Below are positions 1 to 9,178 of a DNA stretch of 64,000 nt, in pieces. The DNA is from Sphingomonadales bacterium (lineage in GTDB: Bacteria > Pseudomonadota > Alphaproteobacteria > Sphingomonadales > Sphingomonadaceae). The notes beneath the pieces were generated by a model. The model saw only the letters and a list, made by a program, of their open reading frames with translations, had not been told where the DNA came from and ran no database searches. Each line of letters opens with the position of its first letter. Position 1 is the stretch's first letter. The stretch is from the NCBI GenBank assembly GCA_016704425.1, contig JADJAC010000002.1:372001-436000 (forward strand). Direction: 5' to 3'. The translations under genes and the position numbers were made by a program.

Positions 1-1
1 C

Positions 2-589
2 ATGCAGCTGATGACGACCAATCTGCGCACGGTGATGGGCGGCCTCGATCTTGATGAGACGCTTTCCAAGCGCGACCAGATCAATGCCCAACTGCTTTCC
101 GTGGTCGATTTGGCAACCGAGGCCTGGGGTGTGAAGGTCACGCGTGTCGAACTGAAGGACATTCGTCCGCCTGCAGACATTGTGAACGCCATGACGAGGC
201 AGATGAAAGCAGAGCGAGAGAAGCGCGCGACCATTCTTGAGTCCGAAGCAGCACGGCAGAACGAGATCAACCGCGCAGAAGGCTTGAAGCAAGCGCAGAT
301 CCTCGAGGCCGAAGGGCGTAAAGCTTCGGTCTTTCTCGATGCAGAAGCGCGCGAACGCTCAGCGGCTGCAGAAGCCAAGGCGACGCAGCTTGTGTCCGAC
401 GCCATTGCAGGCGGCAACACCAAGGCGATCAACTATTTCGTCGCGCAGAAATATGTCGAGGCGATCAGCCAGTTTGCAACTTCGCCGAATGCAAAGACGA
501 TTCTTTTCCCCGTCGAGGCGACCGCTTTGATTGGCACATTGGGCGGGATTGGCGAGCTCGCAAAGGACGCTTTGGGCAAGGACACCTGA
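2..589 (+). CDS. SPFH/band-7 (stomatin-like) protein, C-terminal part
   Basis: The gene enters from the left edge, so the N-terminal membrane anchor and the start codon are missing; 195 residues are visible. The visible part has the end of a band-7 domain (residues about 1-65) followed by a long Glu/Ala/Arg-rich helical stretch (about 70-135) typical of stomatin/QmcA-like membrane scaffold proteins that oligomerise in the inner membrane. An NfeD-family gene follows after 15 bp, the classic SPFH-NfeD pairing, which supports the call. The exact subfamily cannot be decided from the fragment. Confidence 0.9.
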   Translation: MQLMTTNLRTVMGGLDLDETLSKRDQINAQLLSVVDLATEAWGVKVTRVELKDIRPPADIVNAMTRQMKAEREKRATILESEAARQNEINRAEGLKQAQILEAEGRKASVFLDAEARERSAAAEAKATQLVSDAIAGGNTKAINYFVAQKYVEAISQFATSPNAKTILFPVEATALIGTLGGIGELAKDALGKDT

Positions 590-604
590 TCGGGGGCGAA
601 TGAA

Positions 605-1051
605 ATGATGGACTGGATCAACGGATGGGATGCGGACTGGTTCTGGCTGGTCGCGGGTGTGGTTCTGGCAATCGCGGAGATCCTCGTACCGGGATTCTTC
701 ATGATCTGGCTCGCTGCAGCCGCGATTGCGACCGGCTTGATCGCCATGCTCCTGCCGATTGCGATGCCGTTGCAGATACTGCTCTTCGCTGTATTGGCGG
801 TCGCTGCCGTCTATGCTGGCCGCCGCTGGTTCGCACTTAACCCCATCGAATCGAGCGATCCAAAGCTCAATGATCGGGGCGCACGTCTTGTGGGCGAAAC
901 CGTGACAGTCGTCGAAGCAATCAGCAATGGCAGGGGCCGCGTCAAGGTCGGCGACGGGGTCTGGATCGCAAAAGGACCAGACGCGGCCGTAGGTGCCAAC
1001 GTCCGCGTGACAGGCAGCGACGGGTCGACTTTGCTTGTAGAGGACGCCTGA
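605..1051 (+). CDS. NfeD family membrane protein
   Basis: A 148-residue protein with hydrophobic membrane segments over residues about 12-75 and a soluble C-terminal region (about 85-148) that fits the small OB-fold domain of short NfeD proteins. It sits 15 bp downstream of the band-7 gene. NfeD proteins of this class are thought to work with the SPFH partner in membrane quality control; the role here is inferred from that pairing. Two adjacent ATG codons (605 and 608) could each serve as start. Confidence 0.88.
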   Translation: MMDWINGWDADWFWLVAGVVLAIAEILVPGFFMIWLAAAAIATGLIAMLLPIAMPLQILLFAVLAVAAVYAGRRWFALNPIESSDPKLNDRGARLVGETVTVVEAISNGRGRVKVGDGVWIAKGPDAAVGANVRVTGSDGSTLLVEDA

Positions 1052-1107
1052 TTGCCCTGGTTCAGGTGGCGTTTGACCTCATCCGGGGCGCCAACTATGC
1101 CCTGTTG

Positions 1108-2898
1108 ATGCGCACATACATCCTGGCCTTTTTGGCCTTCACCTTCATGGCATCCGCTTCCGGTGCGCAGACCTACGACCGGACCGCGCCCTTGCCACCT
1201 GTGCAGCCATGGCACGGCGCGAGCGAGCGCCTTATCGCAAAAGCCGGCGATCCGTTCATCACACCGATCGAGGCAACCGGATTTGCTGAAACGCCAAACT
1301 ATGCACAGACGCGCGCCTGGCTTGAAAAGCTCGTCGCGGCATCTCCCCTGCTTACACTGGAAGTGTTTGGCCATACAGCGCAGGGCCGCGAACTTTATGC
1401 GATCAGGGCGAGAAAGCCCGGTAAACCCAACAAACCGATATTATTTGCGCAAGCTGGCATTCATTCCGGAGAAATAGACGGAAAAGACGTCGGCATGATG
1501 TTCCTGCGCGACATCGCGCTGCGCGGGAAGGATCATCTTCTGGATCGGGCAGAACTTGTTTTCATCCCGATCTTCAATGCTGACGGACATGAGCGCTCGT
1601 CTGCCACCAATCGTCCGAACCAGCGCGGCCCTTCCAATCAAGGCTGGCGCACCACAGCACAAAATCTCAACCTCAATCGGGATTGGCTCAAGGCAGACAC
1701 GCCCGAAATGCGTGCCATGCGGACCTATATCAATCGCCTGAATCCCGCATTGATTCTCGATCTGCACGTTTCCGACGGGATCGATCATCAATATGACATC
1801 ACCTTCACTTTCCCCGGTTGGGCAGGCTCGCCCAGCCATTCACCTGCAATCGGCGCATGGCTCGACACGTTCTACCGTCCTGCGATTACGAAGGCTCTCG
1901 GCAAGGCTGGCCATATCCCTGGTCTCTATGTGGAGGCCATCGACCCCCACAAACTTGCGAAGGGCGCTTTGCTCAGCCCGGATACGCCCCGTTATTCGAC
2001 CGGTTATGGCGAGCTCGCACGTCAACCGACTGTTCTGGTCGAGACACATTCGCTCAAGCCATATCGCCAGCGTGTGCTGGGCACCTACGTCCTGATCGAA
2101 GAGTCGATGAGGCTCCTCGGGAAAGAGCGGGAAGGTCTGGCTGCTGCGGTTTCGGCGGATGTGAATTCGCGTCCGGCGACAACAGTGCTGACCTGGAAAG
2201 CAAAAAGTGAGCCGCTGTTCGTGATTGATGCCTTCAGGGGAATCGCACAAGAGGACTATCAATCACCCGCATCGGGCAGCATCGAAGTGCGTTATCTTGG
2301 ACGCTCCGTCACGCTCAAGGTACCGGTCTACACCCAGGCACCGGATTTTGTCTCTACTCTTCCTGCTGCTTGGTGGGTTCCGGCAACCAAACCCGACGTA
2401 ATCGAATTGCTGAAACTGCATGGCATCCAGTTCGAAACAATCGAATCCTCGCGTAGCGTGCGAGTTGACATGGTCCGCCTGGGCAATCCCAAGCTTGGCG
2501 CACCGGACGAGGGCCATATCCCGCTGACCGCCGAATATCGCCATCTCAAGAGGACAGAAGCCTACCCCGCTGGGTCGGTCCGCGTGCCTTCAAACCAGCC
2601 GCTTCGTCTGCTTGCCGCAGCGATGCTTGAGGCTGAAAGCCCTGACTCCCTTTTGGCCTGGAACTTTTATCCAGAGATTCTGATGCGGACCGAATATATC
2701 GAAGGCTATGCGATGGCCCCGCTTGCGGACCGCATGTTGGAAAACGACCCGGCTCTCGCCAAGGAATTCAAAGCCAAACTCGCGGCCGACCCGAAGTTTG
2801 CGGCAGACCCGGCAGCGCGATTGAGCTGGTTTTATGAGCGCACACCCTATTATGACGAACGCTACCTGCTCTACCCTGTCGGGCGCGAAGTCGAATAG
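1108..2898 (+). CDS. M14-family zinc carboxypeptidase, secreted
   Basis: I start this at the ATG at 1108, which opens directly on a signal peptide (residues 1-20, ending SASGA); an upstream in-frame GTG at 1066 would bury it. The mature enzyme has the M14 zinc signature: H119-S-G-E122 as first ligands, H220 in the DLHVSD segment as third ligand, and E312 in VETHS as likely catalytic glutamate. About 596 residues is long for a bare carboxypeptidase; the extra C-terminal part (after about 340) has no motif I recognise. It probably trims peptides in the periplasm; the substrate is unknown. Confidence 0.87.
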   Translation: MRTYILAFLAFTFMASASGAQTYDRTAPLPPVQPWHGASERLIAKAGDPFITPIEATGFAETPNYAQTRAWLEKLVAASPLLTLEVFGHTAQGRELYAIRARKPGKPNKPILFAQAGIHSGEIDGKDVGMMFLRDIALRGKDHLLDRAELVFIPIFNADGHERSSATNRPNQRGPSNQGWRTTAQNLNLNRDWLKADTPEMRAMRTYINRLNPALILDLHVSDGIDHQYDITFTFPGWAGSPSHSPAIGAWLDTFYRPAITKALGKAGHIPGLYVEAIDPHKLAKGALLSPDTPRYSTGYGELARQPTVLVETHSLKPYRQRVLGTYVLIEESMRLLGKEREGLAAAVSADVNSRPATTVLTWKAKSEPLFVIDAFRGIAQEDYQSPASGSIEVRYLGRSVTLKVPVYTQAPDFVSTLPAAWWVPATKPDVIELLKLHGIQFETIESSRSVRVDMVRLGNPKLGAPDEGHIPLTAEYRHLKRTEAYPAGSVRVPSNQPLRLLAAAMLEAESPDSLLAWNFYPEILMRTEYIEGYAMAPLADRMLENDPALAKEFKAKLAADPKFAADPAARLSWFYERTPYYDERYLLYPVGREVE

Positions 2899-2899
2899 G

Positions 2900-3337
2900 T
2901 CACCCCAGATCCGGCGCAACAAATCCCCGTCGCGCTTCGACCGAAAATAGCCGCTCCTTGGTGTAGAAGCGCAGCGGCCAGTCCCTGCGACCGCGGTCGG
3001 ACACCAGAAGCGCATTGACGCATGCGCACAGCCTCTCTTCACCGGGTCGTTCGCTCAGATGGTAGCGCACCGCTGCAATGAACACCTGCGTAATCGTTTC
3101 GTGATAGCCTTCCGTGTCACTGTTCACGCCACCGACACTTTCGTTGTAGCGCGAAATGATTTCTCTCAAGTCATGTTCGGGATTGATTTCCGGGCAGTCG
3201 CGGACAATCCATGTGCAAGCGGCAAGATGCGCTTCATGGGTCCAGTCCCCCTTTGGAAGCGTGCGCGCGAGGAGGCCTTTGCCGATCCTTGTGATCTCGG
3301 CGTCAATTGAAAACAGTCTTGGGCTGTGGTGGGTCAT
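2900..3337 (-). CDS. Conserved hypothetical protein, 145 aa
   Basis: I recognise this as a recurring small soluble protein but cannot give it a function. It has no signal peptide and no membrane segment. Notable features are WTHEAHL near residue 33 and a conserved-looking NESVGGVNSDTEGYHET run near 65-81 with several His, Asp and Glu residues that could bind a metal or form a helical bundle. It is convergent with the M14 gene, with one base between the ends, and lies 42 bp upstream of the pckA stop on the same strand as pckA, so it may be transcribed by read-through from pckA. Confidence 0.7.
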   Translation of the reverse strand: MTHHSPRLFSIDAEITRIGKGLLARTLPKGDWTHEAHLAACTWIVRDCPEINPEHDLREIISRYNESVGGVNSDTEGYHETITQVFIAAVRYHLSERPGEERLCACVNALLVSDRGRRDWPLRFYTKERLFSVEARRGFVAPDLG

Positions 3338-3379
3338 TTCCGGGCTTTCTCTCTCTAGAGCCCGGAGTTTCCCGGGCGT

Positions 3380-4984
3380 TCAGGCGGCTTTTGGCGCCGA
3401 TTGGCGGACGCCTTCATCGACATGGTCCGCGAATTGCGCGAAGTTATCGATGAATTGTCGCACCAGTTTTTGCGCCGTTGCGTCATAGGCCGCCTTGTCG
3501 AGCCATGTGCTGCGCGGATCGAGAATCGCACTGTCCACACCTGCAACCGCAACCGGCACTTCGAAGCCGAAATTTGGATCCTTGCGGAATTCGGCGTTGG
3601 CCAGGCTGCCGTCGAGCGCTGCATTGAGGAGTGCGCGCGTGGCCTTGATCGGCATGCGGCTGCCAGTGCCGTAAGATCCGCCAGTCCAGCCGGTGTTGAC
3701 CAGCCAGCACGAAACCCCGCCCTTGGCAATGCGCTCCTTCAGGAGGTTGCCATAGACACTCGGATGCCGGGGCATGAACGGAGCCCCAAAACAGGTCGAG
3801 AAAGTGGCCGTTGGCTCGGTCACACCGATCTCGGTCCCCGCAACACGCGCGGTATAACCTGACAGGAAGTGATACATTGCCTGATCCGGTGTCATCTTCG
3901 AAATCGGCGGGAGAACGCCATAGGCATCCGCGGTCAGCATGATGATATTCTTGGGTACGGGGCCCATATTCTCTTCCGATGCGTTCGGAATGAAATCGAT
4001 CGGATAAGACCCGCGACTGTTTTCCGCCAGGCTGTCATCATCCAGATCGATCTGCCGCGTGACCGGATCAATGACCACATTTTCAAGCACAGTGCCGAAG
4101 CGCTTCGTGGTGGCGTAGATTTCGGGCTCGGCCTCCGCAGACAGGCGGATCATTTTCGCATAGCAACCGCCTTCGAAATTGAACACGGCCGTGTCCGACC
4201 AGCCATGTTCGTCATCGCCGATCAGTGTCCGGCTGGCATCAGCTGAAAGCGTGGTCTTGCCTGTGCCCGAAAGCCCGAAGAAGACAGCCGTATCGCCATT
4301 CGAGCCAATATTGGCCGAACAATGCATTGGCATGACACCCTTGGTCGGCAGCAAATAGTTGAGAATTCCGAAAACTGACTTCTTCATTTCGCCCGCATAG
4401 GCAGTGCCGCCGATAAGGATCAGCTTCTCGCTGAAATTGACAGCGATCACTGTTTCACTTCGGCAACCATGGCGCGCAGGATCGGCACGGAAGCTCGGCA
4501 GATCGATGATCGTATAGTCCGGCGAAAAGCCCTCCAGCTCCTGTGCCTTTGGTCGCACAAGCAAGGTACGGATGAACAGGTTGTGCCAGGCAAGTTCGTT
4601 GATCACGCGGACGTTGACCCGATGTTCGGGCTGCGATCCGCCAAACAGGTCAGCGACGAACAGGGTTTCGCGCTTGGCGACTTCGGCAAGGAAATCGGCC
4701 TTGAGCAAGGCAAAATGGTCGGGCGTCATTGCGACATTGGTCTTGCCCCACCAGACACTGTGCTCGGTTTCTGCGTCCCTGACGATGAACTTGTCAGAAG
4801 CGGAACGGCCCGTGTGCTTGCCGGTCGCTACGACAAAAGCGCCATCAGCGGAAAGCAGGCCTTCACCGCGTGATACGGCCAGTTCCACAAGCTGGGCCGT
4901 GCCCTGATTGCAGAACAAAGTCGCAGAGGTCGCAATCCCCTGGTTCGCAAGCGGGTTATTGGAAGCACTATCGGCCACGGTCAA
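3380..4984 (-). CDS. pckA: Phosphoenolpyruvate carboxykinase (ATP)
   Basis: Catalyses ATP-dependent decarboxylation of oxaloacetate to phosphoenolpyruvate, the entry step of gluconeogenesis, in the cytoplasm. The 534-residue length matches the ATP-type enzyme. The kinase-1a P-loop GLSGTGKT lies at 237-244 (K243), followed by the kinase-2 / metal region around LIGDDEHGW. It is divergent from chvI across 155 bp. This pckA / chvI-chvG / hprK order is common in alphaproteobacteria, where ChvGI and the PTS-like phosphorelay regulate central carbon use, so control of pckA by ChvI from the shared intergenic region is plausible but not shown. Confidence 0.97.
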   Translation of the reverse strand: MTVADSASNNPLANQGIATSATLFCNQGTAQLVELAVSRGEGLLSADGAFVVATGKHTGRSASDKFIVRDAETEHSVWWGKTNVAMTPDHFALLKADFLAEVAKRETLFVADLFGGSQPEHRVNVRVINELAWHNLFIRTLLVRPKAQELEGFSPDYTIIDLPSFRADPARHGCRSETVIAVNFSEKLILIGGTAYAGEMKKSVFGILNYLLPTKGVMPMHCSANIGSNGDTAVFFGLSGTGKTTLSADASRTLIGDDEHGWSDTAVFNFEGGCYAKMIRLSAEAEPEIYATTKRFGTVLENVVIDPVTRQIDLDDDSLAENSRGSYPIDFIPNASEENMGPVPKNIIMLTADAYGVLPPISKMTPDQAMYHFLSGYTARVAGTEIGVTEPTATFSTCFGAPFMPRHPSVYGNLLKERIAKGGVSCWLVNTGWTGGSYGTGSRMPIKATRALLNAALDGSLANAEFRKDPNFGFEVPVAVAGVDSAILDPRSTWLDKAAYDATAQKLVRQFIDNFAQFADHVDEGVRQSAPKAA

Positions 4985-5139
4985 TCTCCACTCCGGTCAA
5001 ATAAAAATCGGCAGGTTCGCTCAATGCCGAGTCGAAAGCGCGCATAAGGGAGGCAGGAAAGCGCGTCAAACGCGCCCGGGCCAAATTATGCCTAACCGAA
5101 CGTGTTGATGCGTTCAGGCGTGTCGCCTATGCGTAAAGC

Positions 5140-5877
5140 ATGGCGATGACGGACGATCAGGACCCACTACCGGAATGCACGATTGCGCTCGTAGACGATG
5201 ACAGGAATATCCTGGCGTCGGTATCGATTGCGCTCCAGTCCGAAGGGTTTCGCACGCGATTATATCCTGATGGCGAATCTGCCTTGAAGGCGCTGGCCGC
5301 CAACCCCGCCGATCTCGGCATTTTCGACATAAAAATGCCGCGGATGGATGGGCTCGAACTGCTGAAGCGCTTGCGGGAAAAAGTGCAAATGCCGGTCATC
5401 TTTCTGACTTCCAAGGACGATGAAATCGATGAAGAGCTTGGCTTTGCGTCGGGCGCGGACGATTATGTTGCCAAGCCGTTTTCACAGCGCCTGCTGATCG
5501 CACGCGTTCGCGCGGTTCTGCGCAGGGCGGAAAACCGACGAAATGCCAAGTCTGAAGACATTTCAGGCGGAACGGCGGCAATCGTGCGGGGGCGGCTGGA
5601 AATGGATCCGGCCCGGCACAGGGTGCATTGGGACGGGAAGGATGTTTCACTGACCGTCACCGAATTCATGATCCTCGAAGCACTTGCGCATCGTCCCGAT
5701 GTGGTCAAAAGCCGGAACCAGTTAATGGACGCCGCCTATCAGGATGACGTCTATGTTGATGATCGCACGATCGACAGCCATATCAAGCGCTTGAGACGCA
5801 AGTTTCGTCAGGTGGATCCGGAATTTGACGCAATCGATACACTCTACGGAGCCGGCTATCGCTTCGCTGGCAATTGA
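5140..5877 (+). CDS. chvI: Two-component response regulator ChvI
   Basis: OmpR/PhoB-type response regulator, 245 residues. The receiver domain has the acidic pocket D19-D20-D21, phospho-acceptor D63 (FDIKMP), T90 and K112. A winged-helix DNA-binding domain follows (about 150-243), ending in the usual YGAGYRF. It is paired with the ChvG kinase, whose reading frame begins inside the end of this gene. ChvI homologues control envelope, acid-stress and carbon-metabolism genes in Rhizobiales; the name rests on sequence style plus the hprK / pckA neighbourhood. Confidence 0.93.
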   Translation: MAMTDDQDPLPECTIALVDDDRNILASVSIALQSEGFRTRLYPDGESALKALAANPADLGIFDIKMPRMDGLELLKRLREKVQMPVIFLTSKDDEIDEELGFASGADDYVAKPFSQRLLIARVRAVLRRAENRRNAKSEDISGGTAAIVRGRLEMDPARHRVHWDGKDVSLTVTEFMILEALAHRPDVVKSRNQLMDAAYQDDVYVDDRTIDSHIKRLRRKFRQVDPEFDAIDTLYGAGYRFAGN

Positions 5878-7387
5878 ACCGGCAGGATCGCGGCTTGACT
5901 GGTCCGGGCGCCTGTCGCTGCGCCAACGGATCCTTGCGGTCAACGTCTTTGCACTTGCGCTCCTGGCGGGCAGCTTCTTCTATCTCGACAGCTATCGCAC
6001 GCGCCTGATTGTAGAGAGGGTCAGTCAGGCCGCTGGGGAAGCGCGCCTGATATCGACAGCGATGGACCGGATGACTGTGGCCGAACGACAGTCCTTCGTG
6101 ACAAAGGTCGGACGCCAGACCGGCGCCCGCGTCAGGCTGTCCGATAGCGATGGCCGCATCGTGGCGGACAGTTGGGCCGATGGGCCAAGTTTTATGCTTG
6201 TCGATCCGGATACCGAATCCTGGCAGCGGCATGTTGCGCGTTGGCTCGATGAGGCGATCGAATTCGTCGTGGATGCAAGCGAGCCAGCTGTTTTCTCGGG
6301 ATTTTCGCCACCCGACAAGTGGCCCCCGAACGGCCAGGGCTGGCTACTGGCCCCGGACCAGACGCACATGATCTGGGCGACGGCGGCTGTTGCTTCGGGT
6401 CAGCCGATGACTCTGCGCACGGACGTCAACGCGCGCGATATCCGTCGCTATGTGCGAGCCGAACGGACCCGGCTGGGATATGTGATTGCGCTGGTCAGCC
6501 TGTTGTCCGTCCTTCTTTCGCTGTTCCTTGCCCGCACGATTGCGAAGCCCCTTCAGCTCCTTGCGTCTGCCGCCGTGAGGGTCCAGGCGGGACGTGATCG
6601 GGAAGTCAATGTTCCGCGCCTCCCGTCCCGTAATGATGAGATTGGCCGCCTTGCACGTGCCCTTTCGGACATGACTCATGCGCTGCGACAACGCATCGAC
6701 GCGACAGAGGCCTTTGCCGCAGATGTGGCGCATGAGATCAAGAACCCGCTGGCGTCCCTCAGTTCGGCGGCGGAGGGTCTGCGAACCGTGACCAAACCCG
6801 AACTGCGCGCGCAGCTTCAGGATATCATCTCGGAAGATGTCTACCGGCTTGATCGGCTGATCACCGATATTTCGGATCTTTCGCGTATCGATGCCAAGTT
6901 GGCCCGTACACGCTTCGAGCCCGTGGACATGGGCAAATTGATCGAGAACTTGCTCCAGTTACGCAAGGCGCGCACAAATCCTCAGAGCGCGGAAATCGCA
7001 TTCGCCCGTCCACATGCCGGGACAGCGATGGTCATGGGAGACGCCGCACAACTCAGCCGCGTGATCGAGAACCTGCTCGCCAATGCGCTTTCATTTTCAC
7101 CCCCGAGCGGCGTTGTCAGGATCGCTGCAACTCGGCTGTTCGAGCATGTGGTGGTTACCGTGGATGACGACGGCCCAGGGATTCCGGAAAACGCTCGCGA
7201 AGCCATATTTGAACGCTTTCACAGCGATCGCCGCGGCGATGAAGCATTTGGAAAGCATTCCGGTTTAGGCCTTTCGATTGCCCGGACGATCGTGAACGCT
7301 CACAATGGGAGCATTGAAGCTGTATCGCGCGAACCGGGCCAGCAAGGCGCGCGGATCGTGTTCCGCCTGCCTGTATTGGAGGTATAG
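5825..7387 (+). CDS. chvG: Sensor histidine kinase ChvG
   Basis: Membrane histidine kinase partner of ChvI, about 520 residues: N-terminal membrane segment (about 36-55), a periplasmic sensor region, a second membrane segment near residues 218-240, HAMP, then the dimerisation / phospho-acceptor box with H303 in VAHEIKNPL, and an ATPase domain with N (ENLLANALSFS), DDGPGIP and GLGLSIAR boxes. The start is uncertain: the only classical upstream codon in frame is the TTG at 5825, which overlaps chvI by 53 bp. A CTG near the chvI stop is another candidate, and no ATG or GTG lies before the first membrane segment. Confidence 0.92.
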   Translation: MTQSIHSTEPAIASLAIEPAGSRLDWSGRLSLRQRILAVNVFALALLAGSFFYLDSYRTRLIVERVSQAAGEARLISTAMDRMTVAERQSFVTKVGRQTGARVRLSDSDGRIVADSWADGPSFMLVDPDTESWQRHVARWLDEAIEFVVDASEPAVFSGFSPPDKWPPNGQGWLLAPDQTHMIWATAAVASGQPMTLRTDVNARDIRRYVRAERTRLGYVIALVSLLSVLLSLFLARTIAKPLQLLASAAVRVQAGRDREVNVPRLPSRNDEIGRLARALSDMTHALRQRIDATEAFAADVAHEIKNPLASLSSAAEGLRTVTKPELRAQLQDIISEDVYRLDRLITDISDLSRIDAKLARTRFEPVDMGKLIENLLQLRKARTNPQSAEIAFARPHAGTAMVMGDAAQLSRVIENLLANALSFSPPSGVVRIAATRLFEHVVVTVDDDGPGIPENAREAIFERFHSDRRGDEAFGKHSGLGLSIARTIVNAHNGSIEAVSREPGQQGARIVFRLPVLEV

Positions 7388-7392
7388 CCGGT

Positions 7393-7824
7393 ATGACTGC
7401 GCTCTCGTCCGAAACTGTGCATGCTTCAGCGGTATCCATCAATGGCCATGCCATATTGATTTCCGGTCGTCCGGGAAGCGGCAAGTCTGACCTTGCGCTT
7501 CGGTTGATCGATCGTGGTGCTGTTCTGGTGAGTGATGACTACACGATTGTGACCCGATCAGAGGGACAGCTTTTGGCATCGCCGCCGGAAACGATACGCG
7601 GTCGCATCGAAGTTCGTGGTATCGGGCTGGTCGCTATGCCGCATGAAACTGCTGTGCCGGTCGCGCTGGTGATCGACATCGACGAACCCGTGCCCCGCAT
7701 GCCGGAGCCGGGAATCACGCGACTGATGGCAGATATTGATGTGCCTTTATTTGCGCTTTCCGCATACGAGGCATCGGCCGCGATCAAGGTAGAGCTGCTT
7801 CTCAAGAGCATGACAACAAAATGA
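7393..7824 (+). CDS. hprK: HPr kinase/phosphorylase, short alphaproteobacterial form
   Basis: 143 residues, corresponding only to the C-terminal catalytic domain of the longer Gram-positive HprK. The P-loop GRPGSGKS is at 25-32, followed by the LVSDDYT acidic strand. In alphaproteobacteria this truncated form is normal and intact, not a pseudogene. It phosphorylates a serine of the HPr protein encoded four genes later (9175-9450), tuning the phosphorelay that feeds EIIA. It begins 5 bp after chvG and overlaps rapZ by 4 bp (ATGA). Confidence 0.92.
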   Translation: MTALSSETVHASAVSINGHAILISGRPGSGKSDLALRLIDRGAVLVSDDYTIVTRSEGQLLASPPETIRGRIEVRGIGLVAMPHETAVPVALVIDIDEPVPRMPEPGITRLMADIDVPLFALSAYEASAAIKVELLLKSMTTK

Positions 7825-8774
7825 CTGCAGCCGTTCGCCCCGACCGGATTTTGCTGGTGACAGGTATGTCCGGCGCGGGCAAATCGACTGCGCTCAAGAC
7901 ATTCGAGGACATGGGCTGGGAAGCTGTCGACAATCTCCCATTTGCCCTTCTCGCACGCCTGCTCGAAACACAGCCACCTGCGGGTGCACAGGGCAGCAGG
8001 CCGCTGGCGATCGGGATCGACAGCCGCACGCGCGGGTTCGACGCCGGAACGATCCTTGAGCGGATTACCGCAATGCGCAAATTGAATCGGGAAAATATCG
8101 CCATCCTGTTTCTCGATTGCTCAGGCGCTGAACTCGAAAGGCGCTATTCCGAAACGCGGCGCCGACATCCGTTGGCGCCCGACCGGCCCGCAAGCGATGG
8201 TATAGCCCGTGAACGCGAATTGATTGCACCACTGCGGCGCTCTGCCGACCAGGTCATCGACACGACAGCAAGCACCACAAACGATCTTCGGCTGGAACTG
8301 CGCAACCGATTCGGGACGCATGGAGAGGGCGATCCGGCACTGACGGTCATGTCCTTCGGCTTTGCCCGGGGCTTGCCCCGCAACGCAGACCTGGTGTTCG
8401 ACATGCGGTTTCTGCGCAATCCGCATTGGGACGATGCATTGCGCCCCTTGACCGGGCGTGATGAGCGCGTGGCACTCCACATCCGGGCCGATCCGGCATA
8501 CGCAGAAGCCAGTTCGCGCATTGCAGACCTGCTTCTTTTCCTGTTGCCACGCTATCGTGAAGAAGGAAAATCATACGTTACAGTGGCTTTCGGGTGTACC
8601 GGTGGGAGACACCGGTCGGTGCATATCGCCGAAATCATGTCTACCCGGTTGCGCGACGCGGGATTTTCCCCCACCATAGTGCACCGAGACCTTGACCTTC
8701 CTGCGGACGATACGTTCGAGGCATTGTCAGGGCGGGGGCAAGAACAGATAGGTTTGCAGGCGAAAAATCGATGA
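7821..8774 (+). CDS. rapZ: RNase adapter protein RapZ (GTP/ATP-binding)
   Basis: 317 residues, full length. The N-terminal domain has the P-loop GMSGAGKST at 15-23; the C-terminal domain contains the CTGGRHRSVHI signature of the family. In enterobacteria RapZ delivers the small RNA GlmZ to RNase E; in alphaproteobacteria its target is less clear, but linkage with hprK and PTS genes is constant. It overlaps hprK and the EIIA gene by 4 bp each, so translation is probably coupled through the operon. Confidence 0.95.
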   Translation: MTAAVRPDRILLVTGMSGAGKSTALKTFEDMGWEAVDNLPFALLARLLETQPPAGAQGSRPLAIGIDSRTRGFDAGTILERITAMRKLNRENIAILFLDCSGAELERRYSETRRRHPLAPDRPASDGIARERELIAPLRRSADQVIDTTASTTNDLRLELRNRFGTHGEGDPALTVMSFGFARGLPRNADLVFDMRFLRNPHWDDALRPLTGRDERVALHIRADPAYAEASSRIADLLLFLLPRYREEGKSYVTVAFGCTGGRHRSVHIAEIMSTRLRDAGFSPTIVHRDLDLPADDTFEALSGRGQEQIGLQAKNR

Positions 8775-9178
8775 TCGGGTTGGTGTTGGTGACGCATGGC
8801 CGTCTCGCAGTGGAATTTGTGACGGCAATGGAACATGTGGTTGGGCCACAGGATGCAGTCGAAAGCATCTGTATTGGCCCGGATGACGATATGGAGGCGC
8901 GTCGCGCTGATATTGCTGCCGCAGTTGCCCGCGTCGATCAGGGGCGCGGTGTGATTATCCTGACCGACCTTTTCGGCGGCACACCGTCCAACCTCGCCAT
9001 TTCGCTGATGGAAACCGGACGGATCGAAGTGATTGCGGGTGTCAACCTTCCCATGCTCATTCGTCTTGAGGGCGCCCGGCGCACGATGAGTGTCGTCGCA
9101 GCCGTGGCAGCAGCACGAGAAGCCGGTCGCAAATATATCTCGGTCGCTTCCGAAGTCCTTGGCGAAGCTGCCGCATGA
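8771..9178 (+). CDS. PTS EIIA component, mannose family (regulatory)
   Basis: 135 residues with phospho-acceptor H9 in LVTHGRLA, the position used by mannose-type EIIA domains, and the DLFGGTPSN motif near residues 66-74. No EIIB or EIIC permease genes are nearby, so it most likely serves as a phosphorylation-state sensor in a regulatory phosphorelay rather than in sugar uptake. It overlaps rapZ upstream and the HPr gene downstream by 4 bp each. Confidence 0.94.
   Translation: MIGLVLVTHGRLAVEFVTAMEHVVGPQDAVESICIGPDDDMEARRADIAAAVARVDQGRGVIILTDLFGGTPSNLAISLMETGRIEVIAGVNLPMLIRLEGARRTMSVVAAVAAAREAGRKYISVASEVLGEAAA

Noticed and set aside
3340..3382. Hairpins with GCCCGG arms between the hypothetical gene and pckA
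   Set aside because: Alternative short stems and no T-run on the minus strand; too weak to call a terminator.
7393..7824. HprK looked like a truncated pseudogene
   Set aside because: The short catalytic-only form is normal in alphaproteobacteria, and the P-loop is intact.
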